From Spirochaetota bacterium (GTDB lineage Bacteria; Spirochaetota; UBA4802; JAFGDQ01): 64,000 nucleotides of DNA. Below, piece by piece: positions 47,743-56,191 of the stretch. The stretch covers positions 1-64,000 of the forward strand of contig JAFGSG010000145.1 of assembly GCA_016934735.1 (NCBI GenBank). The letters are read 5' to 3'. The position numbers were made by a program, and so were the translations under genes. The notes beneath the pieces are model-generated. The model had not been told where the DNA came from. It did not search any database and saw nothing but the letters and a program-made list of their open reading frames with translations. How positions within the stretch are numbered: the stretch's first letter is position 1; each line of letters begins with the position of its first letter.

Positions 47743-48249
47743 ATGAAAAATTATAAATGCATATTGTTGCTGTTTTTTATTTTTTCCTGCGCTTCGATCG
47801 GAGAGAAAAATAAGGATAATGCATCACAAACGACTGCAGGTAAATTCCGCTATATAAATCTGAATATCATTTTTGAATACATAAGCGGCAATGACATTGA
47901 AGCTAAAGATCTAAAAAAACGCAGGGAAGAAATCATACAGAAAATTGACAGCATATCCGGACAACTGGACAGCATTAAGGATGAAAAGTACAGGAATGAA
48001 GTATTAGAGAAGCAAAAAGAATATAAAACAGAGCTGGCCGGGATAAAAAGTGATGAAGAACGCTATAAAATTAAAATTTATACCAGAATAGACCGGGCGC
48101 TGGAAGGTATAGCAAAAAAATCGGATATTGATTTTGTGTTTAATATCGGAGAAGGCACAGTGTACGCGAAAAAGGAATATGATATTACGGAAGAGTTGAT
48201 AAGAGAGATAATAAAACAAAAAGAACGAAGCGCTCCGACAGTAAGATGA
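47743..48249 (+). CDS. Skp/OmpH-like periplasmic chaperone, predicted lipoprotein
   Basis: A 168-residue protein next to bamA. Skp-type features are an initial strand (KFRYINLNIIFEY), a long coiled coil (about 55-115) and a return strand (DFVFNIGEGTVYA). Unlike classical soluble Skp, its signal ends in FFIFSCAS, a lipobox with Cys near residue 16, so it is probably lipidated. It carries outer-membrane proteins to BamA. lpxD follows 63 bp later. Confidence 0.8.
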   Translation: MKNYKCILLLFFIFSCASIGEKNKDNASQTTAGKFRYINLNIIFEYISGNDIEAKDLKKRREEIIQKIDSISGQLDSIKDEKYRNEVLEKQKEYKTELAGIKSDEERYKIKIYTRIDRALEGIAKKSDIDFVFNIGEGTVYAKKEYDITEELIREIIKQKERSAPTVR

Positions 48250-48312
48250 AACAGAAGTTAAATTAAACAAAATATTTCTGTATAAATAATCGAAATCTGT
48301 CAAGGATAACTA

Positions 48313-49341
48313 TTGATAATGAAACTATCCAGGATATCTCAACTGCTGAACGAACAATATCATGGAGAGGATATAGATATTGAAAGAGTCGGAAGTCTGG
48401 AGGCCGATTGTAAAAAAGCCATCCTCTATGTTGAAAACAGCAAATATCTTGAAAAAGCCAAAGCTAGGAAACCCGCCGCACTTGTAATCCCCCCAGGCCT
48501 TAACACCGGAGGGATCCCTTTTATTGAAGTTGAAGATCCTAAACTTGTTTTCATTAAACTCCTTGAAATATTCAATCCTTCCAGAAACAAACCGGATAAA
48601 GCCTATATTGATAAAGACGTTAAAATAAGCACGGAAGCTGATGTGAAGCCTGACGTAACTGTTATGGCGGGCGCTGTGATTATGAAAGGCGTACGGATAG
48701 GGGCAGGTAGTGTTATATATCCGAACTGTGTCCTGGAAAAAGACTGCTCGATCGGGACAGGCACAATCCTTTATTCAGGTGTAATAATAAGAGAAAGATG
48801 TACTGTCGGCAATGACTGCATAATTCATTCCGGTACGGTTGTCGGTTCTGATGGATACGGATTTTATGAGAAGGAAGGAAAGATAATCAAGATCCCTCAG
48901 ATTGGTATTGTTGAAATAGCCGACCGTGTGGAGATAGGCGCCAACTGTGCTGTCGACAGAGCAACAGTTGATAAGACCGTGATAGGCAGCGACACAAAAC
49001 TTGATAACATGGTCCACATAGCGCATAATGTCAGGATTGGAGAGAGATGTCTTATCGCAGCTCAGGCAGGAATTTCAGGATCAGTAAATATAGGTAATCA
49101 CGTAATAATTTTAGGGCAGGCCGGCATTGCAGATCATGTATCCATTGCCGATAATACAATTATTTTAGCACAGAGCGGCATTCCCAGCGATGTTAAAAAA
49201 GCAGAAGTGCTGTTCGGCACAATTGCCAGACCGATAAAGGAACATCACCGGATACATGCAGCGCTTAAATATTTGCCTGACCTTTTAAAAAGAGTTAAAG
49301 ATCTGGAAAGTAAATTGGAAGGCAGGACAGATAAATATTAA
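48313..49341 (+). CDS. lpxD: UDP-3-O-acylglucosamine N-acyltransferase
   Basis: Third step of lipid A synthesis, adding an N-acyl chain from ACP. The N-terminal domain (about 1-100) is followed by left-handed beta-helix hexapeptide repeats (VKISTEADVKPDVTVMAGA, then many I-G-x-G turns). NMVHIAHNV has the catalytic histidine. A C-terminal helix (HAALKYLPDLLKRV) ends the protein. AAGGA (48302-48306) is at good spacing for TTG 48313; ATG 48319 gives two residues fewer. Confidence 0.95.
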   Translation: MIMKLSRISQLLNEQYHGEDIDIERVGSLEADCKKAILYVENSKYLEKAKARKPAALVIPPGLNTGGIPFIEVEDPKLVFIKLLEIFNPSRNKPDKAYIDKDVKISTEADVKPDVTVMAGAVIMKGVRIGAGSVIYPNCVLEKDCSIGTGTILYSGVIIRERCTVGNDCIIHSGTVVGSDGYGFYEKEGKIIKIPQIGIVEIADRVEIGANCAVDRATVDKTVIGSDTKLDNMVHIAHNVRIGERCLIAAQAGISGSVNIGNHVIILGQAGIADHVSIADNTIILAQSGIPSDVKKAEVLFGTIARPIKEHHRIHAALKYLPDLLKRVKDLESKLEGRTDKY

Positions 49342-49395
49342 AATTCCTGCAGAACCGTTTTGCGGATAATTATTAACATTTAAGTGTTATTGGAT

Positions 49396-49412
49396 TTCTC
49401 CCTTCGGGAGAA
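49396..49412. other. Hairpin TTCTCCC-ttc-GGGAGAA
   Basis: Perfect 7-bp stem with a 3-nt loop 55 bp after the lpxD stop. There is no T run after it, so it is a weak candidate terminator or processing site. Confidence 0.5.
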
Positions 49413-49416
49413 CTGA

Positions 49417-49528
49417 TATTAAATATTTTCAACAAGTATTCTGAGAAGCTAAGATTTTAAAAGCCTGTTTATTGCTTTTTGAAGTTTCTTCAGGATCTAT
49501 CCCCGCCTGTTGGGCGGGGTGAATTGCT
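49417..49528 (+). repeat. Dispersed repeat copy B, upstream of lpxA
   Basis: About 110 bp similar to 12878-12992 over its whole length. The hairpin CCCCGCC-loop-GGCGGGG (49501-49519) matches that of copy A. The copy ends 27 bp before the lpxA ATG, as copy A ends 22 bp before cmk, in the same orientation to the downstream gene. No coding potential. Confidence 0.7.
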
Positions 49529-49555
49529 GATAAACAGATCGATTAAGGGAAAAGA

Positions 49556-50332
49556 ATGGGTTCAGAATTGATACATAAAACTGCCATTATTGAAGGAAAT
49601 GTTTCCATCGGGAATAATGTGAAGGTCGGACCTTATGCATATCTGTCCGGAGAAATTCAGATTGGAGACAACACAGAGATCGGCCACTGTGTCCAGATTG
49701 AAGGCAATGTTATAATAGGCAATTATAACAAGATAGGACATTCAGCGCACATAGGCGCTCCACCTCAGGATGTTGCCTACAATGGCAGTAATACTTCAGT
49801 TACGATTGGTAATGATAATATTATCCGGGAATTTGTGCAGATACACAGGGGCACAAAAGAAGGTACGTCAACTGAAATCGGGAGCAGCTGTTTTTTAATG
49901 GGCGGCGTTCATCTGGCGCATAATACGAAACTCGGTAATAACGTTACCATAGCAAACAATTCAATGCTTGCCGGTTATGTGGAAATCGACGATTTCGCTT
50001 TTGTATCCGGGTTATGCGGTTTTCATCAGTTTGTACGGGTAGGCAAATATGCTATGATAGGCGGACTGTCCAGGATCACTAAAGATTGCCCTACATTCAT
50101 GACAGTTGAAGGCAATCCGGCAAGAGTGGCAGGCGTTAATGTGATCGGATTAAGAAGAAGAGAATTTACACCTGAAAGACGCAAGTCTATTAAAGACGCT
50201 TACAGAATATTATATAGATCAGGTTTAAATGTGTCGCAGGCAATAGATGAGCTATTGCCTTCTAAAGATAATGCAGATATCGGGGAAATCATAAACTTTA
50301 TTAAATTATCTGACCGCGGTATAATTAAGTAA
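49556..50332 (+). CDS. lpxA: UDP-N-acetylglucosamine acyltransferase
   Basis: First committed step of lipid A synthesis. A 258-residue left-handed beta-helix with FVQIHRGTKEG, the catalytic His region GGVHLAHNTKLGN and the GFHQFVRVGKYAMIGG signature. The GVNVIGLRRREFTPE region and C-terminal helices are also typical. SD AAGGGA precedes the ATG. It lies 214 bp after lpxD and behind repeat copy B. If the GnnA-like product makes a diamino sugar nucleotide, this enzyme would use it; that is inference. Confidence 0.96.
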   Translation: MGSELIHKTAIIEGNVSIGNNVKVGPYAYLSGEIQIGDNTEIGHCVQIEGNVIIGNYNKIGHSAHIGAPPQDVAYNGSNTSVTIGNDNIIREFVQIHRGTKEGTSTEIGSSCFLMGGVHLAHNTKLGNNVTIANNSMLAGYVEIDDFAFVSGLCGFHQFVRVGKYAMIGGLSRITKDCPTFMTVEGNPARVAGVNVIGLRRREFTPERRKSIKDAYRILYRSGLNVSQAIDELLPSKDNADIGEIINFIKLSDRGIIK

Positions 50333-50394
50333 ATAAATATTAAATATATATTTTTAGAAAATGATAAATAATTCATAATTTTTTATCTTATAAT

Positions 50395-51087
50395 ATGAGA
50401 ACTAATATTACATTAAATATATTTTGTTTGTTGTTTGTTGTTTTATTTCGGTTGCCCGGATCTGGTTCGGAAATAAACTCTGAAGTTGAATCTCAAATAA
50501 AAATTATTTTCCAGAATAATAAAGCCGCGCACCTAATTTATATCAATAAAAAAAATTTTATGCTTTATGTTTATAACCGGGATTTATCCGCTGTAGTAAA
50601 TTTTAAAATCGGTTATGGATTGAATTTGGATAAAAAAGCAAAATTATACGCAGGGGATAACAGAACACCCGAAGGTATTTATAAAATTACTGAGATTTTA
50701 AGCTTGGATTCGGATGAGAAAACAACAGCATATAAAAAATTGAGAGATATGAACAGTATATACTTCAAAGCGAAGGACGGGCATTACAAGTTCGGTCAAA
50801 AAGATGCTGATCTTGGATATAATGCCTATGGCCCCCGTTTTTTTAGAATTGATTATCCGAATTCTGATGATATAAAAAAATACAATGAAGCACTCTCCAT
50901 GGGAATGATCCCGAAGTATAAAGGAAAAAGGCTTTCAATCGGTGCAGGTATAGCAATTCACGGAACATGCGACGAGCCTTCTATAGGTAAGCTCGCCTCC
51001 AGCGGATGCATAAGGATGCATAATAAAGATATTTGCGCTCTTGACAAGTATATCGAATTAGGTATGCCTGTATTGATTACTAATTAG
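50395..51087 (+). CDS. L,D-transpeptidase (YkuD/ErfK family)
   Basis: Exported cell-wall enzyme of 230 residues with a signal peptide (about 1-25). The YkuD domain starts at HLIYINKKNFMLYVYNR and includes TPEGIYKITE. The active-site motif IHGTCDEPSIGK followed by SSGCIRMHN has the catalytic His and Cys. It forms 3-3 peptidoglycan cross-links or attaches lipoproteins to the wall; which is unclear. It stands alone between lpxA and yajC. Confidence 0.9.
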   Translation: MRTNITLNIFCLLFVVLFRLPGSGSEINSEVESQIKIIFQNNKAAHLIYINKKNFMLYVYNRDLSAVVNFKIGYGLNLDKKAKLYAGDNRTPEGIYKITEILSLDSDEKTTAYKKLRDMNSIYFKAKDGHYKFGQKDADLGYNAYGPRFFRIDYPNSDDIKKYNEALSMGMIPKYKGKRLSIGAGIAIHGTCDEPSIGKLASSGCIRMHNKDICALDKYIELGMPVLITN

Positions 51088-51260
51088 GACCGGAGCGTGT
51101 TCCAAAACCCAAATTTGCATAAGTCCGTAAAATAGAATATGTCGGATTTTTATTGTTATTGATAAATGATAATTATTTCTATTGATTAAAGATTAAAGTA
51201 TTGACATATTTATTTTGTTTTTAAAAATTCCATATATTAAAAATTAATTGGAGGAATAAA

Positions 51261-51584
51261 TTGTTACAGCTAATTTCAAACGCGTATGCTCAAGGGCAGG
51301 GTGCCCCCTCACCGCAGTCGGGCGGAGGATTAAGTATGCTTATTTTACCTGCCGCAATACTTGTTATTTTTTATTTTTTACTGATAAGACCTAACCAGAA
51401 AAAGGAAAAAGACAGGAAAAAAATGATTGAAGCACTTCAAAAAGGTGATAAGGTCATAACAACCGGCGGTATGTATGGTGTTGTTGTAAATATAAAAAAA
51501 GAAGAAGATATCGTAGTTTTAAAGATAGCAGACGGAGCCAAGGTCGACTTTGCCAAATCGGCAATACAGGTAAGGCTGCCATAA
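51261..51584 (+). CDS. yajC: Preprotein translocase accessory protein YajC
   Basis: Small inner-membrane partner of SecDF. 107 residues: a short N-terminal region ending QSGGG, one transmembrane helix (about 27-47) and the conserved LIRPNQKKEKDRKKM and GDKVITTGGMYGVV segments. TTG start with SD GGAGGA. A TTGACA at 51201-51206 lacks a well-placed -10. It heads the yajC-unknown-secD-secF block. Confidence 0.93.
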   Translation: MLQLISNAYAQGQGAPSPQSGGGLSMLILPAAILVIFYFLLIRPNQKKEKDRKKMIEALQKGDKVITTGGMYGVVVNIKKEEDIVVLKIADGAKVDFAKSAIQVRLP

Positions 51585-51697
51585 TATCTGGTTAAAGACT
51601 CATTATACTAATTTTTGCAAAAACTCGATAACTCTTTATTCGAGTAAATTTTTTATATAAGCTAGCTTAATTAGAGTCAGGTTGCCAAACTAATAAT

Positions 51698-52336
51698 ATG
51701 AATAAAAAGATATTAATAGAAGTAATTATTTTAGTATTTTTTATCTTTAACAATATTTATGGACAGCAGGATATAATCAATACTGAAAATGCCGCAAAGA
51801 CTGACTCTATTGTTGATCAGGTGAAGCCGGGGAGTATAAATGGTACAAATTCAGTACCAAATGGTTCCAAAGAGGCAGTTAAAGATAAACCCGGGAATTT
51901 GATTAAAGAATCTCCTGATATCCAGCAAACGCAAACTATTGTTGATGCTAAAGACGCTTATCAGGAAAGTGAAAAGGATACAAAAAAGACTGAGCAGAAA
52001 CAATTAACAATTATTAAGCCGACGCCGGGCAGCCCGGCAAACAGCATCGGGCTCATGGAAATAAACGACGGGGATTTTAAATATAAAAGGATTCCCGGGA
52101 TATCTTTAAATGTTGAAAAACCTGCAGTTGAAAAGTATGCTGAAATTAAAGTTAATGACGACAAAGAATTGCCTGCTGCAAATGATAACAAGGAAACAGG
52201 TTTATTCGGGATCAGTAAAAGTACTGCAATAATATTATTGTTGATAGTATTAATAGTAGTTATAATTGTTTTTAAGGTCAAGTCAAAAGGTCCGGGAGGT
52301 AAGAACGTCCTGAGAAGATTTCCTGGTATGAAGTGA
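51698..52336 (+). CDS. Exported single-pass membrane protein of unknown function
   Basis: A 212-residue protein with a signal peptide (about 1-22), a low-complexity, charged extracytoplasmic region (about 25-165) and a C-terminal transmembrane helix (about 174-195). A short basic tail (KSKGPGGKNVLRRF) follows. The layout is signal-ectodomain-anchor. It sits between yajC and secD, so a role with the Sec machinery is possible. A GC-rich segment and a terminator follow. Confidence 0.6.
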   Translation: MNKKILIEVIILVFFIFNNIYGQQDIINTENAAKTDSIVDQVKPGSINGTNSVPNGSKEAVKDKPGNLIKESPDIQQTQTIVDAKDAYQESEKDTKKTEQKQLTIIKPTPGSPANSIGLMEINDGDFKYKRIPGISLNVEKPAVEKYAEIKVNDDKELPAANDNKETGLFGISKSTAIILLLIVLIVVIIVFKVKSKGPGGKNVLRRFPGMK

Positions 52337-52401
52337 TAAATAAGAACGATTTTAAGGACTGGTGTTTTTTTCACGGGCAAGGCGTGGGCCGCCGGGAAGA
52401 G

Positions 52402-52429
52402 GACGCATCAAAATGCGTCTTTATTTTTG
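52402..52429 (+). terminator. Rho-independent terminator before secD
   Basis: GACGCAT-caaa-ATGCGTC hairpin followed by TTTATTTTT. It lies 66 bp after the 51698 gene and 100 bp before secD, so secD-secF probably have their own promoter. A GC-rich tract (about 52374-52398) precedes it. Confidence 0.75.
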
Positions 52430-52528
52430 TGTGTACTTTACGTATTTAGACAAAATTAAAATATACTAATGAAATGTTATGTCTGAATCTGTTTTTATCG
52501 AGATTTTACTGATTTAAATGAGGATAAG

Positions 52529-54340
52529 ATGAATAGAGGAATGGTTTATAAGGGAATATTTATTTTTATAATAATTCTTTTTTCAATAATGTTAATTCTG
52601 CCGAGCGTAGGCACAAAGAAAATGGAGATTATACTGACAAGCGATGCTTCTCCTCAGGATATTCAAAGTATAATGAACCGATTCCCTGTTGATAAATTTA
52701 ATGTTACAAAAGCTGAAGGTAAATTTATAATGCAGGCATCCGGTTTTAAAATTACTGATGCGGTAATGAATGAGGTTAAGACATACAATGGAGTTAAGGA
52801 TGTAAAAATGCTTCCGCATTGGGCAGAAAAAGCTATTCTGGCAAAGAAAGTCAATTTCGGTCTTGATCTTCAGGGCGGAATGGATTTAGTCATGATGGCA
52901 AATTTTGATAAGATTAAAAAGCAGTATGCAAATGAAAAATATCAGCTGACTGAAAAAAAGAGAACGCTCGAAACAAGTTTAACAGACAAGGGCAATACGG
53001 ATAAGGACGCTGTAAATAACGAGATAAAAGAAATCGATTACCAATTGAAAGATATCAATGACAATAAATTACATGAAAGCGGAGAACTGAGAGATCATTT
53101 TAAGGATGAAATTACCCAGCAGGCCCTTGAAATGCTCCGTAACAGAATTGATAAGTTCGGTGTCGCGGAGCCTTCGATTCTCCAAAGAGGAAATGAAGCA
53201 ATAGAAATTCAGCTGCCGGGCGTAAAAGATCCGAAGGCGGTAAAAAATATTATCGGTACTACGGGAAGCGTACAATATAGACTTGTCGATGACGCATACA
53301 CGCTTAAGGCTGGAGGCTGGCTTGCGGCAAACAATAAAAATAAAATTCTGCCGGAATCAGCAGATGCACAGGATGCATTGCTATCCAGCATTGCCAGAGA
53401 TATTAAGCTGCCGAATAATCTTGAATCGTTGTTTCTATATAACAGGGACGAAAAAACCAAGAAAATTTTTCCGGCAGATATACTGGTTCTCCAGAAGGCC
53501 GTTGCTTTGTCCGGAAATGATATTAACAAAGCATATGTCGGCCGTGATGAATATGGTTCGTTGATTGTTCAGTTCACAACGACGACGGAAGGAGCTTCCA
53601 AATTCGCAAAGGTAACTGCTCAGGAAAACAAAGGCAAAAGGCTGGCGATCATTATCGATAATAAAATCAGAAGCGCACCCAGAATAAATGATCCTATTGT
53701 AACCGGCAATGCGCAGATTACTGGAGATTTTACTGTGGACGAAGTTAACGCGCTTGCAAGGATCATCCAGGAAGGCGCCCTGCCTGTAGACCTGACTATT
53801 GTACAGGAAACTACAGTCGGCCCTTCGCTCGGACAGGATTCAATCGAGGCGATGATAAATGCCATTCTTGTAGCGATAGCAGGAATTTTTATTTTCATGT
53901 TTGTTTACTATAAGGCGGCTGGTTTAATCGCTAATATAGGACTTATTTTAAATACCGTATTTTTATTCGCTATTTTGTCCTGGCTGGGATTCACTCTTAC
54001 TTTACCAGGTATTGCCGGAATGATCCTTAATATCGGTATGGCTGTAGATTCAAATATAATTATTTATGAAAGGATAAAAGAAGAGCTTAAAAGCGGCAAA
54101 TCCGTAAGAATGGCAATTAGCAATGGTTTTGACAGGGCATTCTGGGCGATATTTGATGCCAATCTGACTACTCTGATAGCGGCTTTTGTTCTTTTTAATT
54201 ACGGTACAGGCCCGATTAAAGGGTTTGCTGTTACGCTTTCCGTTGGTATTGTTGCTACTATGTTTGTCGCTCTGGTTATTACCAAGTATGTATTTAAAGT
54301 GATTTCTTTAAAGAAAGATATTAAAATGTTAAGCATATAA
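52529..54340 (+). CDS. secD: Protein translocase subunit SecD
   Basis: Six-TM RND-type subunit that uses the proton motive force to help protein export. The conserved NFGLDLQGGMDLVM near residue 110 follows the first helix. The P1 domain contains an insertion (about 132-190) rich in charged, coiled-coil-like residues. The C-terminal membrane half carries LRIPGSIA-type motifs such as TLPGIAGMILNIGMAVDSN and YERIKEELKSG. It has 603 residues, longer than E. coli-type cores of other lineages because of the insertion. secF follows 10 bp later. Confidence 0.95.
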   Translation: MNRGMVYKGIFIFIIILFSIMLILPSVGTKKMEIILTSDASPQDIQSIMNRFPVDKFNVTKAEGKFIMQASGFKITDAVMNEVKTYNGVKDVKMLPHWAEKAILAKKVNFGLDLQGGMDLVMMANFDKIKKQYANEKYQLTEKKRTLETSLTDKGNTDKDAVNNEIKEIDYQLKDINDNKLHESGELRDHFKDEITQQALEMLRNRIDKFGVAEPSILQRGNEAIEIQLPGVKDPKAVKNIIGTTGSVQYRLVDDAYTLKAGGWLAANNKNKILPESADAQDALLSSIARDIKLPNNLESLFLYNRDEKTKKIFPADILVLQKAVALSGNDINKAYVGRDEYGSLIVQFTTTTEGASKFAKVTAQENKGKRLAIIIDNKIRSAPRINDPIVTGNAQITGDFTVDEVNALARIIQEGALPVDLTIVQETTVGPSLGQDSIEAMINAILVAIAGIFIFMFVYYKAAGLIANIGLILNTVFLFAILSWLGFTLTLPGIAGMILNIGMAVDSNIIIYERIKEELKSGKSVRMAISNGFDRAFWAIFDANLTTLIAAFVLFNYGTGPIKGFAVTLSVGIVATMFVALVITKYVFKVISLKKDIKMLSI

Positions 54341-54350
54341 GGAGTTTACC

Positions 54351-55235
54351 TTGGAAAGAATAATAGATTTTCTAAAATATAGATACATAGCGCTGGGAAT
54401 ATCATTCTTATTATTTATAATTTTTTCATTTGGGACATATTTAAACAATGGGTTTAACTGGGGAATAGATTTCAACGGCGGTGTTAAGACAATAGTAAAA
54501 TTTGAAAAGGGCGTGGATATTTCTCAAATCAGAAGTGTTTTAACTGAAAGTAAAATCAGCGCGACTGTTCAGCAAATTGGAAAGGATGAAAATAACAACT
54601 ATATAATCGGAAGCAAACTGCATGGCGAGGGCGAGACCTCTGAAAAGAGTTATCAATTGGTTAAAGAAGCTTTAGATAAGGGATTTAAAAAAATAGAAGT
54701 TATCAGCATTGAGACTGTCGGGCCTGCTATAGGGGCTTATCTTAGAAAATCTGCAATTTACGCCCTGATAATTGCACTCGTGCTTATGATGCTTTATTTA
54801 GCATTCAGATTTGAGTTCAAGTATTCCGTAGGCGTAATAGCTGCGATTATTCATGATGTTATTCTTACAATGGCTTTTTGCGGTATAATGGGAATAGAAG
54901 TAGATGTACCTGTTATTGCAGCGATTCTTACATTGGCAGGCTATTCAGTCAATGATACTATAGTAATTTTTGACAGAATAAGGGAGAATATTAATATAGA
55001 ATCCAAACAGACTTTCGCTGAAATAATCAATAAATCAGTAACTCAAACACTCGGCAGAACTATAATTACATCCTTGCTGACTCTGTTCGCGGTTGTCGCC
55101 ATTTTTATTTGGGGCGGAGATACCCTCAGCAGTTTTGCACTGGTTTTAATATTTGGATTGTTTGCCGGATCATATTCCACTATATATATTGCATCTCCAG
55201 TAGTACTGTGGTGGGAGAAATTAACATCAAAATAG
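54351..55235 (+). CDS. secF: Protein translocase subunit SecF
   Basis: Partner of SecD, 294 residues. The start WGIDFNGGVKTIVKF contains the SecF-type FxGG motif. IHDVILTMAFCGIMG, SVNDTIVIFDRIREN and the TLGRTIITSLLTLFAV region form the conserved membrane part. TTG start with SD AAGGAG. It closely follows secD and is clearly in the same operon. Confidence 0.95.
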   Translation: MERIIDFLKYRYIALGISFLLFIIFSFGTYLNNGFNWGIDFNGGVKTIVKFEKGVDISQIRSVLTESKISATVQQIGKDENNNYIIGSKLHGEGETSEKSYQLVKEALDKGFKKIEVISIETVGPAIGAYLRKSAIYALIIALVLMMLYLAFRFEFKYSVGVIAAIIHDVILTMAFCGIMGIEVDVPVIAAILTLAGYSVNDTIVIFDRIRENINIESKQTFAEIINKSVTQTLGRTIITSLLTLFAVVAIFIWGGDTLSSFALVLIFGLFAGSYSTIYIASPVVLWWEKLTSK

Positions 55236-55243
55236 AATAAATT

Positions 55244-56191
55244 GTGATATTATATTTAAGATCAATTTTATTTGTTGTTATATTTTTTTTAATAAACATT
55301 CATACTGCAGTTTATTCAGATCAGAGACAAAAAATCCAATCTTTTATTTATAAAGAATACAGTGCCTCCTATATACTTGGTTTTACAAAATATCTGATTT
55401 CGATAGATGAATTTTACAGAGCATCTGTAGAATTAAAGCGCCTTGAGTCATATTATCCCGGATATATTAAAAATGACAATCTTTTGACAACTGAACTATT
55501 CCTTCTGTTTAACGGCCGCAGATATTCCGAAATTATTTTAACGGACTTTAATGATTCTTCTCAAGGTGTAAAGGCAATCCATACAATTTTTAAAACAGAT
55601 GCTTTAATTCAAAAGAGAGATTTTATTAATGCGAACATGATAATCAATTCGGGCAATATTTGCGGCAAAAATAAAGATATTGATTTATTTTTATATAAGC
55701 GGACAATTCTTTTGTATCTGCTTTTAAATAAAATCGATGAAGCCAGAAACATTTTTAATAATAGAATGACAGGATATCCGATTGCCGGTTTAAGTAATAT
55801 GGAATTTATCGAGTCAATAGAATTCAGCGAACATTGCTTTGCGTCCGTTAAGAAACCTTATGCAGCCATGGCTTTTGGTATCATTCCCGGCATGGGTTAT
55901 GTTTACGCAGATAAGACTGCTACAGGCATAATAGCGTTTTTGCTGATTTCCGCTTTGTCCACGCTGACTTATTATTCATTTAAAACAGATAATAAACCGG
56001 TCGGAATATTTGTAGGTACAGCGGCGACTTTTTTTTACGGCGGCAGTATTATCGGCGGCTACTTAACCTCCAAAAAGTATAATGATACTGCGATTAACGA
56101 TTTGAGAGATTCTTTAACTCAAAGAATGCGTTTGGCCGAAGACAGAGAGGAAATATATAATAAATATGGCATCGGTAACATCGGAAAATAA
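55244..56191 (+). CDS. Exported TPR-like protein with C-terminal membrane helices
   Basis: A 315-residue protein with a GTG start. A signal peptide (about 1-25) precedes helical, TPR-like segments (about 30-195). Hydrophobic, Gly-rich helices follow: about 205-216 (AMAFGIIPGMGYVYA), 222-240 and 252-270. That end resembles proteins with a DUF5683/TM2-like domain. It begins 8 bp after secF and its end overlaps ribD by 26 bp. Function unknown. Confidence 0.65.
   Translation: MILYLRSILFVVIFFLINIHTAVYSDQRQKIQSFIYKEYSASYILGFTKYLISIDEFYRASVELKRLESYYPGYIKNDNLLTTELFLLFNGRRYSEIILTDFNDSSQGVKAIHTIFKTDALIQKRDFINANMIINSGNICGKNKDIDLFLYKRTILLYLLLNKIDEARNIFNNRMTGYPIAGLSNMEFIESIEFSEHCFASVKKPYAAMAFGIIPGMGYVYADKTATGIIAFLLISALSTLTYYSFKTDNKPVGIFVGTAATFFYGGSIIGGYLTSKKYNDTAINDLRDSLTQRMRLAEDREEIYNKYGIGNIGK

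Noticed and set aside
51201..51238. Sigma-70 promoter for yajC
   Set aside because: TTGACA is present, but no -10 lies at 16-18 bp.
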